A stretch of DNA of 6,238 nt. Source: Actinomycetota bacterium (GTDB taxonomy: Bacteria > Actinomycetota > Actinomycetes > Nanopelagicales > Nanopelagicaceae). Positions 6,221-6,238 of the stretch are shown piece by piece. Positions within the stretch are counted from its first letter, which is position 1; every line of letters begins with the position of its first letter. The notes under the pieces are model-generated. The model ran no database searches, was not told the DNA's origin, and was given only the letters and a program-made list of their open reading frames with translations. The stretch is from the NCBI GenBank assembly GCA_009927705.1, contig RFMK01000163.1, positions 1 through 6,238 on the forward strand, read 5' to 3'. Both the position numbers and the translations under genes were made by a program.

Positions 6221-6238
6221 GGTAAGGCAAGAGATTAA

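Noticed and set aside
1..6238. Mobile element, phage or defence island
   Set aside because: No transposase, integrase, terminal repeats, toxin-antitoxin or nuclease genes are visible. All five genes are complete (or edge-cut) housekeeping-type families with similar base composition.

Overview
The window holds five protein genes packed almost end to end. They read as ordinary chromosomal metabolism and transport genes of a bacterium, most likely a compact-genome, moderate-GC member of the Actinomycetota (freshwater acI/Nanopelagicales-like). That placement is an inference. It rests on the resemblance of the two ABC half-transporters to paired actinobacterial exporters, on two promoters with a TANNNT -10 box exactly 6 nt before the ATG (a leaderless layout common in Actinomycetota), and on very short or overlapping gene junctions. 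I see no insertion sequence, integrase, CRISPR array, tRNA or rRNA.

Left part, + strand (1-3362): two ABC exporter half-transporters overlap by 4 bases. The first is cut by the left edge. Their nucleotide-binding domains are degenerate in complementary ways. Subunit 1 has a good LSGGQ signature but no P-loop lysine, Asp instead of the catalytic Glu, and no switch His. Subunit 2 has a perfect Walker A, Walker B, Glu and His but a ruined signature (LLPAQ). Together they should form a heterodimer with a single competent ATP site.

Middle, + strand (3363-4581): a 52-bp promoter region precedes a complete NiCoT-family nickel/cobalt permease. It contains a perfect 7-1-7 palindrome that also fits the nickel-responsive Nur box as I recall it (tTGCaa-N5-ttGCAA). 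The palindrome sits immediately upstream of the -10 box, so repression by a metal-loaded Fur-family regulator is the natural prediction.

Right part, - strand (6238-4590): a Rho-independent terminator for a gene beyond the right edge is followed, within about ten bases, by a leaderless promoter driving a two-gene unit. The first gene is a crotonase-fold enzyme that lacks both hydratase glutamates but keeps the glutamate position of delta3,delta2-enoyl-CoA isomerases. The second, starting at the very next base, is an HSDL2-like short-chain dehydrogenase. They plausibly act on acyl-CoA or lipid-derived substrates. This unit converges on the nickel permease with only 8 bp between stop codons.

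I do not find evidence for an entirely new system. The points most worth a second look are the nickel-box promoter, the one-site ABC pair and the reassigned crotonase.
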